Below are positions 33,004 through 44,679 of a stretch of DNA of 64,000 bases, piece after piece (position 1 is the first letter of the stretch; each line of letters starts with the position of its first letter). Under the pieces are notes generated by a model, which saw only the letters and a list, made by a program, of their open reading frames with translations, was not told the DNA's origin and did no database searches. The translations under genes were made by a program, and so were the position numbers. This DNA comes from Magicicada septendecula (lineage: Eukaryota; Arthropoda; Insecta; Hemiptera; Cicadidae): positions 278,646,658-278,710,657 of the forward strand of contig CM068373.1 of NCBI GenBank assembly GCA_034769895.1. The letters run 5' to 3'.

Positions 33004-33169
33004 AAATAACAACAAAAGGATAAAACCAACTGTTCACACCCACACCCGCCCCACTGTCCACACACACTCCCGCAAACAAGCTATAATTCAAATGTCCCTT
33101 CCCAACCTCCGAGCCCTGTCACCCCCGTCTGTACAGTTACATATTTTTCTAGCACATTCCTTGTGTTTA

Positions 33170-33211
<42 letters not shown>

Positions 33212-33445
33212 TTTTAAAACCTAACCTTGTAAAGCCTTTCTCATTCACACTTGTGGGCTACGAATGTGAATGAGAAAGGCTTTACAACGTTAGGTTTTAA
33301 AAAGAATGTACACACACACACACACACACACACGCACGGACATACAACACATAAACACAAGGAATGATCTAGTAGAAAAATATGTAACTGTAGTGACAGT
33401 GGGGCGGGTGGGGGTGTGAACAGTTGGTTTTATCCTCTTGTTATT

Positions 33446-33490
33446 TCCGATCTGACGATGAGCTGAGAAGCTTGAAAGCGCTAATCGGAA
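33446..33490 (+). ncRNA. Hammerhead ribozyme motif, M2 right arm
   Basis: Helix I UUCCGAU / AUCGGAA (seven pairs), CUGACGA, one extra U, helix II GAGCU-GAGA-AGCUU, GAA, palindromic AGCGCU for helix III, and H17 = A giving UA before helix I. All conserved core positions are present. It is the cleanest copy together with M3. Confidence 0.75.
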
Positions 33491-33864
33491 TAATTTTTCT
33501 ATAGTGGTGTGAAAGAGTGATAAGTCTGTTCAAAATATGTATGTCTGAATATTTTGATCGTTTTGAAAGCGAATCTTTAACGCACAGTTCTCGTTTATTC
33601 TTTTTTCTTTCTACAAGCGCACAGGCTACCCCCCCCCCAATAGCAATTCCTCTTCCGCTGACATGATAAACTACAAAACCAACTTTCGGCACAACACACA
33701 ATTGCGACTACACAACGAGTGCGTTCCAACAGAAGACGGCCGTAGACTGATGTCATACCGATATGACACATCGATGTGATCGTGTAGAGGCAACGAATCA
33801 TTTTAGTGTGATGTGGCACATTGAAAGGAACACACTTATGTGACACACAGAAACAGTCAGAGCC

Positions 33865-34700
33865 CGTTGGAATAACCCAAGGCGTTCGGCAGGGTTGCAG
33901 TCTTTCTCCTGTCTTACTTAATATCTATACAGACGATGCCATAAGGAAAGGGAAATTCAACACTCCAAAGGATTATACTTAGGAAAACGATTTTATTTAA
34001 ATATTTTAATTTATGCAGAAGATCTTGTGATCATTCTAGAGAATGAAAATTATCTCCAAAGGTTATTGTTTTATTGTACTAACATTTTAACAGATTAGAA
34101 TCAAACCATTTCCTTATCTAAAACCAAAGTTATGGCTTTTTCTGGAGCAAATCATATTAGAACAAAGATTGTCATACAGGACTTGGCAATAAAACGGGCG
34201 CCAGATTTCAAGTATCCAGGGTGCAGCATTACATATCAAGATGATAAGGAGTTTGAAAGCGAAACTAGTCTTTTCCAGTCGCTTTGTGGACGCAATTGAA
34301 ATATTATGATGTAATGGTCATACCTCAACTAATGTATGGTAGTGAGACTTGGATTAGAAAGGCCAAAGATATATTTAGAATTCACGGAGCGGAAATGATG
34401 TTCTTGAGAGCTGTAAAGGATTGTACCAGGAGAGACCTGATCAGAATTAGAAATGATCAGATTAGAATGGAGCTAGGCATAGCTGAAAGCGTAAATGAGA
34501 AAATCTCCCCGTATAAAACGGAGTGTCAGTTACACGTAGAAAGAATGGGTTTAACTAGATTTTCAAGAAGAACCCTTGACTATCATCCAGTGCGGAAGAG
34601 AAGTGTGGGTAGGCCCCGTAAACGATGGTTGGATGAATTCCATTGAGACTGGAACAGGCTACTAGCTTCAACGGTAAAGGATGACGACGACGACCGAAAT
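33865..34700 (+). mobile_element. LINE 3' half with RT palm remnant (L8)
   Basis: Plus strand: the GVRQGCSLSPVLLNIY motif at 33,876-33,925, then a YAED box in place of YADD (about 34,015), KTKVMAFSG, FKYPGCSITYQ, and after a frameshift the 120-codon frame at 34,284-34,646 with QLMYGSETW, MMFLRAVKDCTRRD and VGRPRKRWLDEFH. GATGACGACGACGAC follows the end (34,680-34,695). The catalytic D-to-E change and frameshifts make it dead. It has more 5' sequence than most copies here. Confidence 0.85.
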
Positions 34701-35566
34701 AGTCGTGTGTAGGCCGCTTCAAATGTGTAGGCACACTTGACTCCCGCCGTATTGAAATAAATACACTAACGAGACACTGAAGACATTTGTAAATGATTAA
34801 TAGATATAAAGAGCGTTAAATTGGTCGGAATTTTAAATGTGTACTGGAATTAATTCCGTGACCAGAATAGTGTATCGTTTAAAAATATCATCATATATCA
34901 ATAGATACTGTGTGGGATTTCTCCATACTACGTATTTTTCCAGTGAAAACTGATTGTTTTCACAAACGTATGTTACCAACGTAGACGAGAGCAGCAATTA
35001 AACTCTCTCTGTACAGGTTTATTATTAGATTTTCAGTACCGACAGTGTTTGGTTTAGCAACGAGAGTTGTTCCCTCTGAATACCACAATGACGTGGTAAA
35101 ACCGAGTTTCCTTCTGTTATGTTTTTACAAGAGTTCACAAAGTTTCGGTGGGCCGCAAAAGTTCCACGTTTTGCTGAGTACTTCAAACTTTATTGCGGAA
35201 ACATGAAACTACTACCGGCTTCCGTAATGCGGTTAACCTGCACAAAGCTAACAGCTCAGAATTTTTGTTCATTTTTACGAATAGACCATTAGTGAATAAG
35301 TGTATTTACATTATGCCATACTGTATCAGTATTTATTATATATACATTATTCTTGTATACATTTATTATTATTATTATTATTATTAATATTATTATAAGA
35401 AAACTATGTTATATATTTTTTGAATGTTTTACAGTGTTTCTATAGTTTAAACTACCATCATTATATTATTAGAAATTAACATTACTTTATATTAATATTA
35501 ATATATCAATATAATATAAAATATATAGTAATAATAAATTAACCATACAAAATTAGCCCCTTATTG
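34700..35566. other. No recognised gene
   Basis: AT-rich; ATT repeat at 35,362-35,390. No interpretable frame. Confidence 0.4.
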
Positions 35567-35658
35567 TTAACATATGAATTTTAATGAAGAAATTTGTGTT
35601 AGTGGTTGAAATCACAATCAGAATGATCACAGTTGCACACCACTATATACAAATTATT

Positions 35659-35701
35659 CCGATTAGCGCTTTCAAGCTTCACAGCTCATCGTCAGATCGG
35701 G
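35659..35701 (-). ncRNA. Hammerhead ribozyme motif, M3 left arm
   Basis: Minus strand: CCGAU / AUCGG helix I, CUGACGA, extra U, GAGCU-GUGA-AGCUU with a GNRA loop, GAA, AGCGCU, UA. Full core. Confidence 0.75.
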
Positions 35702-35806
35702 AATAGACAGGAAATATGTGAAACCCAACCCTTCACCTCTCTCCCCCACCCTGCTCACCCACAACAGAGGGGTGAAGGGTTGGGTTTCACATATTTCCTG
35801 TCTATT

Positions 35807-35850
35807 CCCGATCTGACGATGAGCTGTGAAGCTTGAAAGCGCTAATCGGA
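35807..35850 (+). ncRNA. Hammerhead ribozyme motif, M3 right arm
   Basis: The same core as the left arm on the opposite strand, with CCGAU / AUCGG helix I. Both arms being intact implies a young insertion or arm homogenisation. Confidence 0.75.
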
Positions 35851-35919
35851 ATAATTTGTGAATAATTTGTATATAGTGGTGTGCAACAGTGATCATTCTG
35901 ATTGTTAAGATATGAATAT

Positions 35920-36410
35920 TAAGAAATATATTAATTACATTGATAATTATTACTCTATTATTTTAGCATATATATAGTTATATAAAGACATTTTATATAT
36001 ATACATATATTGATAATATGTAGTCTATAGCTAGCAATTAATGATGGAAACGTACAGAGGCTGCATATATTCAAACCCCGTGATAGACAAAACAACAGCT
36101 CAATCAATTCTATTGACTCTATGCCAGTTATTGCGTTATAACTAGATAGTGTACTCTGTTATTTTTATACTTTATTTTGCTTTTCAAATTTTTCTACTAA
36201 AATTCTCTTATAACGTTTATTCAGGCGCGCAGTTTAAGACACAATCTTATAATTTAGTCATAAGTATTTATTAGTAGGCTACACTTGATGTTTTTTGCTG
36301 GTAAGCAATGGTTACATCACTTTCACATTATCATATCGTGGGGTTAGTGGTAAAGTTACCCAAGTCCACTTAATAGAAAACTAAAATTAATAAAGCTATT
36401 ATTTCTTAGA
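35920..36410. other. No recognised gene
   Basis: AT-rich with ATAT tracts; no coding signal. Confidence 0.4.
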
Positions 36411-36414
36411 CTTT

Positions 36415-36700
36415 TATATAGAATGGACAACAATAGGTTAACAAAACACATCTTCAAATATCTGTGGAGAAGAAGTCAACATCAAGTTGGATTAAAGAAG
36501 TCAAAAAGGATTTAGGAAAAAAATAATCGCAAAAGAAGCAACTGAAAGAGAAGATTTTCGGGGAAAAGTGGTAAAAATGGAAGGAGTCCAGGGTAGGAGA
36601 GAGAAAAACGCAGGTTCAAAGTAGACTGAAGACAGGAAGAAGAAACACATTGGAAAGATGAATGAATATTGGAGAAAAAGAAAAGAACAAAGAATAAAGA
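36415..36700 (+). mobile_element. LINE 3' fragment (L9)
   Basis: The plus strand, allowing frameshifts, reads NRLTKHIFKYLWR, a KKSTSSWIKEVKKDL-like stretch, DFRGKVVKMEG and a KKHIGKMNEYWRKRK tail. This order is the C-terminus of an insect LINE subfamily distinct from the GRPRKRW group. About 95 codons, no intact frame. Confidence 0.6.
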
Positions 36701-36739
36701 ATTGAAATTGGCATGTAATCCTTAGATGGCCGATACAAA

Positions 36740-38150
36740 AAATAAAAAAATAAAAATAAATTAAAATGTGTTTTTTGAAACATCATTGGACTTAGGTTGT
36801 TTTACCACTAATCCAACAATATATATGGCTGAATATAAAAAGTTATTTACAATTTTAAATAGGCTATATGACTGTGAAAAAAGCAAAGTCTGCTGAATTA
36901 AATTAAATGTATTGGAACAGCTACTATAGAAGAATAATAAATTAATACGCATTATACCAATTTTAGAATTATCATGTTAATTAAAACGTATGCTTCGGCG
37001 AACGGTCAGTATATTATATATTTTTTTCACTGATCGTTATTTTATTTTATTTCTTGTTTAGAAAATGTTCCTTTTCATTGCTCAAAATAACAAAATTATG
37101 CCCATTCGTCAGTTAAATAAAACGCAAAGCAGTATCAAAGGATTTTCAAATGGCCAGTTTGTAAAGATACCCCTTTTTTAAATTAAATATTTAACAGAGG
37201 ATTAAAGCAACAACATTATATGCCCTAAATGAAGAAAAAACAAAAGCACGTTTAAGAACTGAAGAAAAATTATTAAATTAATTTTTAAGCGACGACTGGT
37301 CTGTACGGCAGAGAACAAAGAATAAGTTCCATTTAACGTGATCTAATTTCTTTACTAATACAAATTCTTTGAAGCCTTTGTTGACGATTTTTTGCCATGA
37401 TGTCTTGGGAAAGGAAACCTATTTGGTTGTTTTTGAAAAAAAGGAAAAAAGTATAATTCATTATGTTATGATGCATGTGGCGTGCATGTAACCGCTGTTG
37501 TCGTCGGCAATAGTACTGAAAATATAAGAAAAAATATTAATTATATCACCGAATAAATACTTTAGTTATTGAATAATTTGAAATCCAAAATATTAGTAGG
37601 AAAACTTGAAGAAAAGCGTAGCATTGCTTTCGAACTGTTGGGCACTTGGACCGCCTGTGTTGCCGGCTCAGACATCGGCAATGTTTTATTGCGTACGATC
37701 ATTGACCTCGTAGTAGTTGTTACTGTGGAGGTGGGATAGATATTCATCTACCCAATGTGTTGCCGCTGTATAAACCGGCAAAACGCTCAGGTCGTTTTCG
37801 GAACTGACGTGCAGCACATACTATTTGTGTTTTGTTCCGTTTAGTCATGTATTTCTCTGGTTGTTTTTGTTCATTTTAATTCGCTTATTTGTGCCCTGAT
37901 TTATTCTGTGTAAGTATTATGAGAGTCAGATCCCGTTAAACCGGGACACTCTTTTTTCCAGCAAATGATAGAAAATGCTCTAAAAGAGAACACTTGTTCA
38001 AGAAAACATTCGAATTAATTTTTAGGTTAAGTTTTAGGCCTATCACAACCGGTTGTGTGCCCACACCACGCCAGTGATGTCCAGGGTGAGCGAGCACTCC
38101 TGCTGAGCTAAGTAGACAAAATACTCTTACGCTAATGAAATATATAGTGC
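36740..38150. other. No recognised gene
   Basis: Long AT-rich stretch with only short frames. The 37,560-37,745 minus frame is not recognisable. Confidence 0.4.
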
Positions 38151-38154
38151 TACC

Positions 38155-38662
38155 GCACCGCAGAGAGCGTAAGTGATTCTGGGCACGCGCGCCGCCACGC
38201 GTGAGATTGTTCTAGACGTTTACAGTTCATTCTACGTGGCAGAAGCACGTGGTGTTGCGGTCTTTTCTAGGTCACGCGAGATGCCTTTTCCAGACCTGAC
38301 TACTCTACCGGAATCCATTGCCCGCTAGCTCGCTACAGTGCAACACGTCGGAGGTATCGATACCGGCTTTCGAAAAGGCCCAGTTAGTGTTAGCTGGCGA
38401 TTTATTTAGTGGGGATCAAGTGACTGTTGCGGTTTAATTGGAAAGTTATCATTGTTTTAATTAGTATAAGGTAATAAGGTGACTTTTATTATTATGTGTT
38501 AGACAAATTAAACTTTAATTATTCTATAAGAGCGCTTTGTAGATTTATAACTTTTGTTTGTGTGTAAGTAAAGTTTGTATTTGGTGACTTCATTGTAACT
38601 TGGTCGTCGTTATTCTGTTTGCACTGTACCCACGGTTATCCGCCGTGACCGTTGTAACAGTA
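38155..38662 (+). mobile_element. LTR-like repeat R, copy 1
   Basis: Aligns with 44,190-44,905 and 45,505-45,925: a GAGATGCC.TTTCCAGAC block, a GCTAGCTCGCTACA block, an AATAAGGTGACTTTTATT block, and an end GTACCCACGGTTATCCG..GTTGTAACA. Common 3' end and lack of coding suggest solo LTRs or another non-coding element. The 5' boundary is approximate. Confidence 0.55.
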
Positions 38663-38669
38663 GGTCTAC

Positions 38670-39470
38670 ATGAACCGTTCACAGCATGTAACGATCTACT
38701 GAATACAGCACAGAATAAAAACGATTCACCTTCATTACAGTTGTCTGTACGTTTTCTTCTACTTATTCTAGGCAAGGACTAGGGAAATCACCTGTTCCCG
38801 TCTGAAACGAATACATCTGGTTCCTATAATTCTTTGTCTAATAGAATTGCAATCTGCCATCCTGCATCCTATTCAGTTAGGCAGAGCCCATCTCTCATTG
38901 TTTCTTGTAACACGATCTTTGATATTAAAAATATTTGGCTCTTTACAAAATCTTCGTTGTAGAGTCTATCTCTTTGTGTGTAGCGTTTACAAGATTACAA
39001 GAATCTCAACTAGAAGCATGAGAAGAGCCTTACTCAGATATTTTTTCTCGCCGAGACTCAAGTTTCGGAAACATATAATAAGACGGCACAGCTAGTGGCG
39101 CTGGCTAGACTTACGTAATAGCAGAACAGTCCGTTTTGTGAATTGTTTATATAAGTGGTTAAAGTGCAATTTTAGGGGTGTTATGAAAGGGTGTTTATTG
39201 TTTGTTACATTAAAGAGTAATAGCATTTCTGAAGCATTCCGATTGAGATCAGAAAGAGATTTGATAAGTATTTTATTTTGATCATGTTTTTGTAGGGGGA
39301 GTGAAACTTAACGCATCAAAAAAATGAAGAAAGGTACCTAGAGAAATGTGGTTGTGACGAAGAATAATTAATATGTGTGCATTAGTAAGAATACAATTAG
39401 AATGTGTAAAATAAACCTCTTCTTAACAGTCCGTAAAGGACCAAGCCATACCGCTCGGCTTTTGTGTTTA
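38670..39470. other. No recognised gene
   Basis: Several short frames on both strands, none recognisable. Confidence 0.4.
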
Positions 39471-39477
39471 GTGTGAC

Positions 39478-39670
39478 GGTTGCATGGCCAGTACAACGCG
39501 CCGCCAGCCGCTAGTTGCGGTATCCGCAGCCAGGAGGCGCCGCTGTTGTCTCTGGCGGCTACTCAGTTCTGCCTCACGACGTTGAGTGCACGCCGCACGG
39601 AGCCTACGCCGGGAATTGAACCCGGAACTACGAGAGCATCAAACGCCCGCGCTAGCCACTAGCACATCTG
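39478..39670 (-). mobile_element. tRNA-derived SINE
   Basis: On the minus strand, 39,668 to about 39,590 resembles a tRNA. A GAGCCTC-type acceptor half pairs imperfectly with TAGGCTC, an A-box-like TAGTGGCTAGC follows, and the B box GGTTCAATTCCC sits in a stable CCGGG/CCCGG T-arm. It continues into about 110 bp of GC-rich non-tRNA body (39,478-39,590). This head-plus-body layout is that of SINEs rather than a functional tRNA. Confidence 0.6.
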
Positions 39671-39694
39671 GAGGCTCGTACAGTAAGAATGTGG

Positions 39695-40010
39695 ACTGAC
39701 GCGAAATTATTGACGAAAGAAATATTTACAGCAAGAACAGGAGAGTAATGAAAACTGTTGAAACTAATAAGAAAAGAATAATATCTTGGTTAAGGCATAC
39801 ATTGCGTCTCCAACTGAGAATCATACAAGAAAAGATGGAAAGAAAGAAAGGACGGGGAAGATAAAAGGTTGGAATGGTCATAAACCAAAGAAGTGACATA
39901 CAGTTGAAGTCAGATGTGCAGTACCCAGAGAAATAGAGTGCAGCCAGTTGAACTTGTAAGACCACATATGTGCTGTGCCGGGGTTTGGATGACCCGGCGT
40001 CGATATAAAA
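39695..40010 (+). mobile_element. LINE 3' fragment (L10)
   Basis: The plus strand reads KTVETNKKRIISWLRHTLR, then RIIQEKMERKKGRGR, WNGHKP-like residues and a short tail. It is close to L12 at 42,945-43,200 (TAETNKKE, RGRE). Frame breaks throughout. Confidence 0.6.
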
Positions 40011-40019
40011 AACAAAATT

Positions 40020-42230
40020 CGGTATTATCGGGTGCCTTCTGCTTGGTGGCGCCACCTGGTGAGGGGACTCGTAATTAGCTTGACCGGTGAGATGCGCGGC
40101 TGGCTGGCGAAGTTAGTCCGCCGTCCGCTTCGCTACGTAACTTAACTTCAGCAGCGTATCTGCCCTTCGAGTCGGCAGAGTTTTTATTGTGGTTTCTGTT
40201 TCATCTTTATGGCTAAGTAACAGCCCTTAAGACCTACCGGGTTCCCGAAAGGAGTCGGAGACGTGACCGACGCATGATGTACTGTCGTCATCATCATGCT
40301 CTGAACCGCTGAAACTTCGTTCTGCTCGGAGGGAGGCATCGCAGCTGGATACAACCATGGACCGCCTGCATCATATTAGATGATATTTACTCATTTTCTT
40401 TATTCAAACCTGGCCGGCAGAAAACACTATGTGAGGTGAATGTAACACTATCAGATTAACTTTATAACGTGACACAATGTAATCGGGTGTATGTGTCTGT
40501 GAGACAGTTTCAATGTAACATTAATGCAATGATACCGTTCACACAAGTATAATTGTAAACTGGCCAGTGGGAGGGTTCCAGGGTGCTTTCTTTTATTCTG
40601 TATGATGGGTACAAAAGTTGGGAAAGAGGCAGTTTTTCAATTAAGTATTGGGGTATGGTTTTCATTATGTGCCGAACCGGCGGGTTTGGATTCATTTCAT
40701 TTTGGTTACTGAGTTTTCGCACTTAATTACCTGTTCTGCATACAAGGGCTGGGGGTTTTTTTTTTGTTCTGTTTAAGGGTTGTTACTTTTCTAAATTTCA
40801 CAAATCAAAGGTAGGCACCTGTAGGTGCCATCTCATGCAGGTTTTGGACAGGTCATTCTTTGTCAAGTCAAGCATGTGCTGGTACACTCCTGCGGCCAGG
40901 TGCATTCAGCATCTCTTTAGATATATGTATATATTGATAAAAAATTAAAATTTTGTCTTTTTAATAAAATTGTACAGGCGGTACTTACATTTTAATTTAC
41001 TGTTGCATATGCGGCTGTTATGCTCAAATTTAATTCTTTAAAATTTATTTTTTAATAAAATTAAAGCTCCTAGATATTTTTAATGAACGTATACAGGCTG
41101 TTCACTGATACTTGTATTTTGCAAGTTGTATTTTCTGGCCATCACGTGTCAAACCTGACTTTCTCAGATTTATCAATTGTTCAATTTTGTAAAATTTATG
41201 AAGGCTGTATATCGCCTTAATTGCAATTATGTTTTCTTTCATTATGATCTAGTCAGTATAACTAAACCTTTAGGTATTATTAAATTCTTGTGGCCAAATT
41301 TTTGTAAATGCTCTGTATTTTATGGAAATCCAGAAGTTTTACTTTTTTTGAAAAATTAGACAAATTGTAGTAATACTGTAACTTGTAATTATATTTTGCT
41401 ATTATGGCCAGTTCAATTGCCTTTCGAATTTATAAATGTATATTTGAAATTAACGTAGAATTGTTACTGTTCTTTGGTAATTATGTTGGTGATTTTCTGA
41501 GGAAGCTATATGCTAGCTGTAGACATTATAAAAATGCATACTTGGTTTTCTTAGTAGATGATATCTGTTCACAATTAATAAATACTAGCGGTTGCAGGCA
41601 TTTGATATTCCTGTATGATGGGGCGATGAAAGGAAATATAATACATAAGCGGGCCGCAGGGCTTTCATGAGTCTGAGGTGATAGTGAGTTATAATCGTGA
41701 TTTGTTAAGTTTTCTGTGATGTATGTTCAGTTATGTGTGTTATGTGGATGAGTAAATATATTTGTACATATACATTTTATAATGTCGACATTTAATCTAT
41801 TTGTAATACTAAAGGGGATTTATTGAATTAGCATGATTGATTTGAACTGAAGTTAAGATATAGATCTATATATATATGTACTTATGTTAATTATGGGGTC
41901 TTTATGTAAAGCGTTACAAAGGGGATTTAAACAATTTATATGATGTTGATCTTCTGGATAGTATGTGATATTTTAATATGTATATATGCAAGGATAATTT
42001 CAGATATAATAAAAGTTGTTATTGTCGGCTAACAGAGAGTTTAATTGCAAGTCCCGTCTCACTGGACCCAGCGCATTTTATGCTTCTTCTAGGCCTTCTG
42101 CCAAGTTCTAAATATCTAGTGGCCCCTCTTTAAAAAAAACAAAAAAAATATACATATATAAAGTACAAAAAAAAATAAAGAGAAAAAATAAAGAGGCGTT
42201 ACAGTGCTTGTGAAGAAGAATAGTCAACAT
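40020..42230. other. Long non-coding stretch
   Basis: 40,060-40,370 is GC-richer, with a CATCATCATG phrase; the rest is AT-rich with T-runs. The 88-codon frame at 41,404-41,670 has no recognisable domain. I see no inverted or tandem structure. Confidence 0.35.
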
Positions 42231-42714
42231 GAATAGATTGATACAGTAAAAAAGTATGCTGACGAAAAAGAAATATTTGAATAAGAAGTACTGACCTTAC
42301 TTTAGAAGGCTGCTTTGGGTACTCCAAGTATTTTAAAGTTTTACATGAACAGGTTACTGGCCTGTTGCACAACCCTCTACTAGGAGGATCAGAAAATCTT
42401 CTGTTAGGGTTAACATACCTTAGCCGAGAGGCCTCTGTTTTGGGGTACAGGAGATTCGCTCATACCCTTCTCATTCTGAGATAGGATTTGGTGGCTTTGT
42501 ATCAGTTATTCTGATACTAAAAGTTTCTTAGTATTTCCAGTGCTCACCTATCGGCATCAGTGAGCACTCTAAGATCCTAAGCTACCCAAAATTAAAAAAT
42601 TAGAATTGAAAAAGAAACACACCCTAGCGTCGGGGTCAGAAAAGAACAACAGGCAGTCAAGAGAGACTAGACAGAAAAGACTAGAGGAAGGGATCTCACC
42701 CAAGACAAGTTGAA

Positions 42715-42826
42715 GCAAAGTGAGAATCCTGAACTATAAAGCCATTGGTAGAAAAGACGTGGGTCGTCCGAGGAAAAGATGGGTACCGGAACAAGTTTAT
42801 ATAACTTAATCCTTGAAGAGGAGAAA
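42715..42826 (+). mobile_element. LINE 3' fragment (L11)
   Basis: NYKAIGRKDVGRPRKRW and VPEQVYIT, ending in a stop at about 42,808, the same terminus as L7. A GAA microsatellite starts within 15 bases of the stop, consistent with a short-repeat 3' tail. Confidence 0.7.
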
Positions 42827-42828
42827 AA

Positions 42829-42926
42829 GAAGAAGAAGAAGAAGAAGAAGAAGAAGAAGAAGAAGAAGAAGAAGAAGAAGAAGAAGAAGAAGAAGAAGAA
42901 GAAGAAGAAGAAGAAGAAGAAGAAGA
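42829..42926. repeat. (GAA)n microsatellite
   Basis: About 32 AAG/GAA units following LINE L11. Confidence 0.95.
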
Positions 42927-42939
42927 ACTGATGAAAATA

Positions 42940-43205
42940 GGAAATGAATGAAAACTGCTGAAACTAATAAGAAAGAGAAAACTATTTTGGTTGAGGCATA
43001 TGTTGCGACACCAGCAACGAACAGGAATCATACAAGAAAAGTGGAAGGGAAGAAGAAACATAGAGGAAGGGAAGGGAAGATACGGAGAATAAGAAAGGTT
43101 GAAATGCTTGGTAGCATCAGAAACTGAAGGAGATGTAGACAGATGAAAGCAAGTGGACAGAACTGAGAAAATTGTAGTGCTTCCAGTTGAAATCTGTCGT
43201 AATAT
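42940..43205 (+). mobile_element. LINE 3' fragment (L12)
   Basis: Degenerate plus-strand match to L10: MKTAETNKKE, RNHTRKVEGKKKHRG and following residues; no intact frame. Confidence 0.55.
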
Positions 43206-43209
43206 AATT

Positions 43210-44185
43210 TTACTAAAAAAAAGGAGACGAACGCATTATAGTGTCTTAGATAATCATAAACGTAAAGAATAATTGTTATAAATGTTTTCTGTTTATTGTT
43301 ATAAAGGTTTCTGTTTCTATTATGAAGGTTTTATTGTAATAATTTATTGAGGTTATTTTTTATTGTAACTGTAATTAAAGATGTAATTAACGTTCCCTCT
43401 GGTGTTAAATTATTTTTTCCATTGTGGAACACGACGATGCGTGCAACCGTTGTAATGATATTTTTGGTCTATAGGCCTAAATAAGAAAATTATAAATATG
43501 AAATAAAAACAATTCGTTCTCCGTTTGTTTGTTTGAAATACCCCGGCCTTTACTTAATTTCCAAATATTATCATTTCTCTCTTCCAAACCAACTGGCGCA
43601 TGTCACTCAAATTATGACGCTTTTAAACTTATACATAATCCGCCGCAGGTTCGTGACATCTATTTTTTCCCGAATATATGGCGCTGTGTTTCATTCACTT
43701 TGTGAGCGGACTGCGGCCTAATTTAGAAATCTTTTGAGACCTGTACCACTGACGTATTTTCAGGCTTATTCTGTTTCGTGGAAGGTTTATATTGAGTTTT
43801 ATTATCATAACATGGATAGATATAACTGCTGCAGGTCTGGTTGGAATTGTCACATGTCATTTAGCAGACTTGGCGCATACCCCAGAGACAAACACCATCC
43901 ACTTTATGCCAAATTGTTGTTCTGTTCTGTCTAATAAGGTTCAGTTACAAATATTGATAAAGGACTAACTCAATAAGTTTCAGCTTACAGTCGTGTTATT
44001 TTTTCTCTTCTCTCTGTCAATATATGTGGGAATGTTTTTGACAATTTTTATCAATAGCAATTAACACATATGTACTATAAAATAATTCAAAAACAGATGT
44101 TCTGTTTTGCTAAAGAGGAGAAAATGGTAAAGTTAGAAAGCATATTGCTACGTTCAGTTGAAAAATAACAAAAGTGCCTAAACGA
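43210..44185. other. No recognised gene
   Basis: AT-rich; two short plus frames (43,533-43,934) without recognisable domains. Confidence 0.4.
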
Positions 44186-44549
44186 AAATGACTCTTAGCA
44201 CGCGCAACGCTCTAAGCTATTCCAGGCGTATAGAGATCATTCTACGCGGCACAATTAAGTAACATTGTAGGTCATGAGAGATGCCCCTTCCAGACGTTAC
44301 TCGACTATTCGACCGGAATCCAGGCTTGCTACGTCACTACAATACAAGGCGTTCGGAGTGTAAATACATGACGTCGAACCGGCCAGTTACAGCCCAGCGA
44401 CATTAGAGTGAGGTTTCGGGTGTTTGTTATTGTAACTGGCGGAAAGTGTTTATTGTGTCAATTAGTCCAAAACTGTAACAAGGTGACATTTATTGTTGTC
44501 TGTTGGGCAAAATAGAAATTACACTGTTGCACACTACTATGTAAATATT

Positions 44550-44592
44550 CTCGATTAGCCCTTTCAAGCTTCACAGCTCATCATCAAATCAG
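44550..44592 (-). ncRNA. Decayed hammerhead motif, M4 left arm
   Basis: CUGAUUUGAUGAUGAGCUGUGAAGC-like order on the minus strand: helix II with its GUGA loop and GAAAG survive. The CUGANGA core is altered (GAUGAUGAG preceded by U-rich bases). Confidence 0.4.
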
Positions 44593-44633
44593 AAATATTT
44601 AATTATCATCACCATCATCATTATCGGAGATAT

Positions 44634-44679
44634 TTCCGATCTCATGATGAGCTGTGAGGCTTAAAAGCGCTAATCGGGA
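44634..44679 (+). ncRNA. Decayed hammerhead motif, M4 right arm
   Basis: CUCAUGAUGAGCUGUGAGGCUUAAAAGCGCUAAUCGG-type order, interrupted here in description: CUCAUGA for CUGACGA, GUGA loop kept, AAAA for GAAA, AGCGCU and AUCGG kept. Inactive by inference. Confidence 0.4.

Larger units (their letters stand above)
32874..33542. mobile_element. Hammerhead foldback M2
   Basis: Flanked by a 13-bp duplication with one mismatch (TCAAAATATCTAT 32,874-32,886; TCAAAATATGTAT 33,530-33,542). The arms are about 300 bp and contain the M-family block, hammerhead cores in both arms, and a GT (left) / CA (right) dinucleotide tract. A central hairpin around 33,210-33,300 is AACCTAACCTTGTAAAGCC against its complement. 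The left end (TTAATTAAGTTGTG) is the full end and the right end is truncated, the reverse of M1. Confidence 0.85.
35567..35917. mobile_element. Hammerhead foldback M3
   Basis: Flanked by TTAACATATGAAT (35,567-35,579) and TTAAGATATGAAT (35,905-35,917), a 13-bp duplication with one difference. The arms are about 140 bp and include ATCACAATCAGAATGATCAC, GCACACCACTATATAC and, centrally, GAAATATGTGAAACCCAACC against its complement. The left side has the full end (TTTTAATGAAGAAATTTG); the right side ends at CTGATTG. A 14-bp local duplication (ATAATTTGTGA) occurs in the right arm. Two short frames here are arm translations. Confidence 0.88.

Noticed and set aside
35633..35896. Two similar peptides on opposite strands
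   Set aside because: They are translations of the two inverted arms of M3, not genes.
39478..39670. Functional tRNA gene
   Set aside because: The T-arm and B box are good, but the anticodon arm does not fold well, the acceptor stem has a mismatch, and a GC-rich body follows; a SINE fits better.
40020..42230. Host 3' UTR
   Set aside because: Length and AT content would fit, but there is no linked coding exon and no clear polyadenylation context to support it.
42696..43061. 121-codon minus-strand poly-serine frame
   Set aside because: Antisense of the GAA repeat and flanking LINE tails on the plus strand.
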